Below, one piece after another: positions 62,076-64,000 of a stretch of DNA of 64,000 nucleotides. The first letter of the stretch is position 1, and each line of letters opens with the position of its first letter. The notes below the pieces were generated by a model. It had not been told where the DNA came from and searched no databases. It was given only the letters and a program-made list of their open reading frames with translations. Both the position numbers and the translations under genes were made by a program. Origin of the DNA: JAFAYN01 sp963733105 (GTDB lineage Bacteria > Gemmatimonadota > Gemmatimonadetes > Longimicrobiales > Longimicrobiaceae); assembly GCA_963733105.1 (NCBI GenBank), contig CAVTCB010000020.1, positions 124,001-188,000 of the forward strand. Reading direction: 5' to 3'.

Positions 62076-62900
62076 ATGGAGGCGGCGATCCTGGCGGTAC
62101 CCTACGACTCGGCACAGCGCGAATGGCGGATGGGGCGCGGCCCCGGACGGCTGCTGGGGGCGGGGCTGGCGGAGGCGCTGCGCGCCCGCGGGCACGCGGT
62201 GGCGGTGGAGTGGGTGGAGGCGGAGACGGCCTTCCCGGCGGAGGTAGCCACCACCTTCCAGCTCGCCCGGAGGCTGTCGGAGCGGGTACGCGCGGCGGCG
62301 CCGAGCTTCCCGCTGGTGCTGTCCGGGGGGTGCTTCGCGGCGCTGGGGGTGCTGGGGGGGACGGGGGCGGACGCGGTGGTGTGGCTGGATGCGCACGGCG
62401 ACCTGAACACGCCGGAGACGACGCGCAGCGGCTTCCTGGACGGGATGGCGCTGGCGACGGCGACGGGGCGGTGCTGGGCCGGGCTGGCCGCGGCGGTCCC
62501 CGGCTTCCGCCCCGTCCCGGACGACCGCGTGGTGCTGGTGGGCGGGCGCGACCTGGACGCCGGCGAGCGGGCGCTCCTGGACGGCTCGCCGGTGGCGCAC
62601 GTGCAGTCGGCGCGCGACCTCGCGCCGGCGCTGGACGCACTGGCCGGGCGGGCGCGCAGCGTCTACCTGCACGTGGACCTGGACGTGCTGGACCCCGCGG
62701 AGGCGCGCGCCAACGGCTTCGCGGTGCCGGGGGGGCTGACGGTGGAGGAGGTGGAGGGGGTGGTCCGCGCCGTGGCCACGCGCTTCTCCCTGGTGGGCGC
62801 GACGCTCTCCGCCTACGACCCCCGGTTCGACCCGGAGGGGCGGGTGCCCGCTGCGGCCGTCCGGATCGCGGCGGCGGTGCTGGAGGCGGCCCGGGACTGA
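62076..62900 (+). CDS. Arginase-family ureohydrolase with altered first metal motif
   Basis: 274 residues from the ATG at 62076 (GGAGAGGGAGAG site), or 283 from a GTG at 62049. Arginase-fold motifs: DAHGD (Asp105, His107, Asp109) and VDLDVLD (Asp201, Asp203) supply the binuclear-metal ligands. The first motif is SGGC-FAAL near residue 86, where typical ureohydrolases have GGDH; the His metal ligand is missing. Closely related variants with GGNC occur in the family. The substrate (arginine, agmatine or formimino compound) is not decided. Divergent from the Cys-rich operon. Confidence 0.75.
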   Translation: MEAAILAVPYDSAQREWRMGRGPGRLLGAGLAEALRARGHAVAVEWVEAETAFPAEVATTFQLARRLSERVRAAAPSFPLVLSGGCFAALGVLGGTGADAVVWLDAHGDLNTPETTRSGFLDGMALATATGRCWAGLAAAVPGFRPVPDDRVVLVGGRDLDAGERALLDGSPVAHVQSARDLAPALDALAGRARSVYLHVDLDVLDPAEARANGFAVPGGLTVEEVEGVVRAVATRFSLVGATLSAYDPRFDPEGRVPAAAVRIAAAVLEAARD

Positions 62901-62948
62901 CCCGCGGGCAGCCCCCTGCTCCATGGTCGTCGGCGGGGCGCTCCCTCC

Positions 62949-63031
62949 GGAATCCGCCAACTCGCTTCGCTCAAACAGTGCGGATTCCTCCGGGAGCACC
63001 CTACCCCCTCTCCCAGCATTGGGAGAGGGGG
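62949..63031. terminator. Hairpins in the 308-bp gap after the arginase-family gene
   Basis: GGAATCCGC (62949-62957) pairs with GCGGATTCC (62980-62988), and CCCCCTCTCCCA (63004-63015) with TGGGAGAGGGGG (63020-63031) over loop GCAT. One of these likely ends the arginase-family transcript. The rest of 62901-63208 is hairpin copy D; no gene is seen. Confidence 0.55.
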
Positions 63032-63051
63032 CCGGGGGGGTGAGGGCCCGC

Positions 63052-63203
63052 TGTTCGCCGTATCCATAAGATCCTCTCGGAGGGAGACCCGCCGCAGTTT
63101 GGCGGGGCTCACTCCGGGGCGGTGAGACTCGCGCGGTTTGCGAGGCTCACCGCCCCCGCGCAGGAGACCGGCCGCTGTTTGGCCGGGCTCCGGAGCGGCC
63201 CCC
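63052..63203 (+). repeat. Three-hairpin repeat element, copy D
   Basis: Flank TTCGCCGTATCCATAAGATC, then GGAGAC-CCGCC-(loop CAGTTT)-GGCGG-GGCTCACTCC, GGTGAGAC-TCGC-(loop CGGTTT)-GCGA-GGCTCACC and GGAGAC-CGGCC-(loop CTGTTT)-GGCCG-GGCTCCGGAGCGGCCCC. Its 3' end is 5 bp from the stop of the convergent SDR gene, as in copies B and C. Confidence 0.85.
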
Positions 63204-63208
63204 AAAGC

Positions 63209-64000
63209 TCAAGGCTTCACCCGGTGCGTGTCCTTGTTCCGGTTGCCGTCCAGCGAGTGCTCCAGCTTCAGGTGCGGCTCCGGCTCCCTGCGCAGCTCCT
63301 CCGGAACCTCGTCGCCCACCGGCCCCTTGGCGATGGTGGTCCCGCCGTCCACCAGCCACAGCGCCCCGGTCACGTAGCTGGCCTCGTCCGAGGCGATGAA
63401 CGCGTACACGTTGGCGATCTCCTCCGGCGTCCCCCTGCGGGCCAGCGGGACGGCCTGCACCAGCGACGTCTCCATCTTCCCGTCCATGGGCCCGGTCTCC
63501 TTGTGCGTCCACGCCGTGTCGATGGGCCCCGGGCAGACGCAGTTGGCGCGCACCCCGTACTTGGCCTGCTCCACGGCCACGCCGCGCATGAAGGAGTGCA
63601 TGAACCCCTTGGTGCCCCCGTACGGGGAGTTCTGCGCCAGGCCGATGAACCCCGACTCGGACCCCGCGGACACCACGTTGCCGCGCGTCTTCTGCAGGTG
63701 CGGGAGGGCGTACCGGGTCATCAGGAAGGCGGAGCGCAGGTTCATGCGCACGGTGCGGTCGAAGTCCTCCACCGGGTAGTCCTGCGTCTCGGCGGTCACC
63801 AGGAAGACGCCGGCGTTGTTGACCAGCACGTCCAGCCGGCCGAACTCGTCGATCGCCTTCTGCACGCAGTCGCGGGCGTTGTCCTCCTCCGCCACGTCGC
63901 CGCCGAACGCCACGGCCTTCCCGCCCCAGCCCACGATGGCGCGGGCCACGTCCTCGACGGGGTCGCTGGGGAGCCCGCTCACCACCACGCTGGCGCCCTC
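63209..64000 (-). CDS. SDR family oxidoreductase, 5' part beyond window
   Basis: 263 residues to the right edge, frame still open. SDR motifs: DVLVNNAGVFLVTA, NVVSAGSESGFIGLAQNSPYGGTKGFMHSFMRGVAVE with catalytic Tyr and Lys, VRANCVCPGPIDTAWTH and GALWLVDGGTT. It is a glucose-1-dehydrogenase/FabG-like enzyme; the cofactor motif lies outside the window. The C-terminal extension EVPEELRREPEPHLKLEHSLDGNRN is unusual for the family. Hairpin copy D abuts its stop. Confidence 0.85.
   Translation of the reverse strand, partial: EGASVVVSGLPSDPVEDVARAIVGWGGKAVAFGGDVAEEDNARDCVQKAIDEFGRLDVLVNNAGVFLVTAETQDYPVEDFDRTVRMNLRSAFLMTRYALPHLQKTRGNVVSAGSESGFIGLAQNSPYGGTKGFMHSFMRGVAVEQAKYGVRANCVCPGPIDTAWTHKETGPMDGKMETSLVQAVPLARRGTPEEIANVYAFIASDEASYVTGALWLVDGGTTIAKGPVGDEVPEELRREPEPHLKLEHSLDGNRNKDTHRVKP

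Noticed and set aside
63052..63203. CRISPR-like array
   Set aside because: The three hairpins differ in stem and are separated by conserved flanks rather than by unique spacers; there are no repeated 25-35 bp units and no cas genes.

Overview
The window is one contiguous piece of a high-GC bacterial chromosome (roughly 70% GC by eye), packed with genes on both strands. Gene content suggests Gemmatimonadota, probably a Longimicrobium-like lineage. This is inferred from the DUF2911 protein, the NamZ-type exo-muramidase, TonB plug proteins without a barrel, the ABC-permease/M1-peptidase fusion, the deoxyhypusine-synthase-like protein and a lineage-type hairpin repeat. No 16S or other decisive marker is present.

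Layout. 1-8.9 kb: a truncated PAS histidine kinase, an SDR/cinA pair, a Phd-like antitoxin overlapping a GNAT gene, a membrane-anchored unknown, a frameshifted SDR and plsC. 8.1-11.1 kb (minus): PRC-barrel protein, LysM protein, DedA protein and a small lipoprotein. 11.3-18.5 kb: a MoeB-rhodanese fusion, a CPA2 antiporter/USP/EIIA fusion, threonine dehydratase, an HD-GYP response regulator, DUF2911 and pdxH. 18.5-26.9 kb: NamZ-like lipoprotein, small enzymes, higBA, an HMCES-type protease, MaoC and YjbQ proteins, a LOG protein and a deoxyhypusine-synthase-like protein. 26.9-34.4 kb: an ABC ATPase with a permease/M1 peptidase, a RelE/Xre toxin-antitoxin pair, an M20 amidohydrolase and a GlsB stress operon. 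34.5-42.5 kb (minus): metK behind a candidate SAM-II-like riboswitch and terminator, then an arginine cluster in the order argC-B-D-(argA-type GNAT)-G-H. 42.6-52.8 kb: SDR plus acyl-CoA dehydrogenase, a DUF4157 effector-like protein, then lipA-Uma2-pdhA-pdhB-pdhC for lipoate and pyruvate dehydrogenase. 52.8-54.5 kb: a small toxin-antitoxin/immunity-like island. 54.5-64 kb: two plug-only TonB-type proteins, endonuclease V, a tightly overlapping four-gene operon encoding a secreted Cys-rich peptide, an arginase-family protein and a truncated SDR.

Two signals deserve most attention. First, a family of dispersed elements (about 8932-9100, 17092-17220, 34587-34739, 63052-63203, plus a diverged copy at 50279-50371). 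Each full copy carries three consecutive hairpins with variable but compensatory stems, a conserved apical loop (CNGTTT in one orientation) and conserved GAGAC/GGCTC flanks. Second, the operon at 59212-61974, in which all four genes overlap by exactly 4 bp. It combines an 8-cysteine secreted peptide, a thioredoxin-like membrane protein with one Cys in the usual CxxC place, a beta-propeller lipoprotein and a membrane protein.

Quality caveat: at least ten genes, including the essential metK (three breaks) and a lone pdhC, are interrupted by single-base frame changes, mostly in GC-rich simple tracts. This looks like uncorrected assembly indels rather than real gene decay, and any unusual C- or N-terminus in this window should be read with that in mind.
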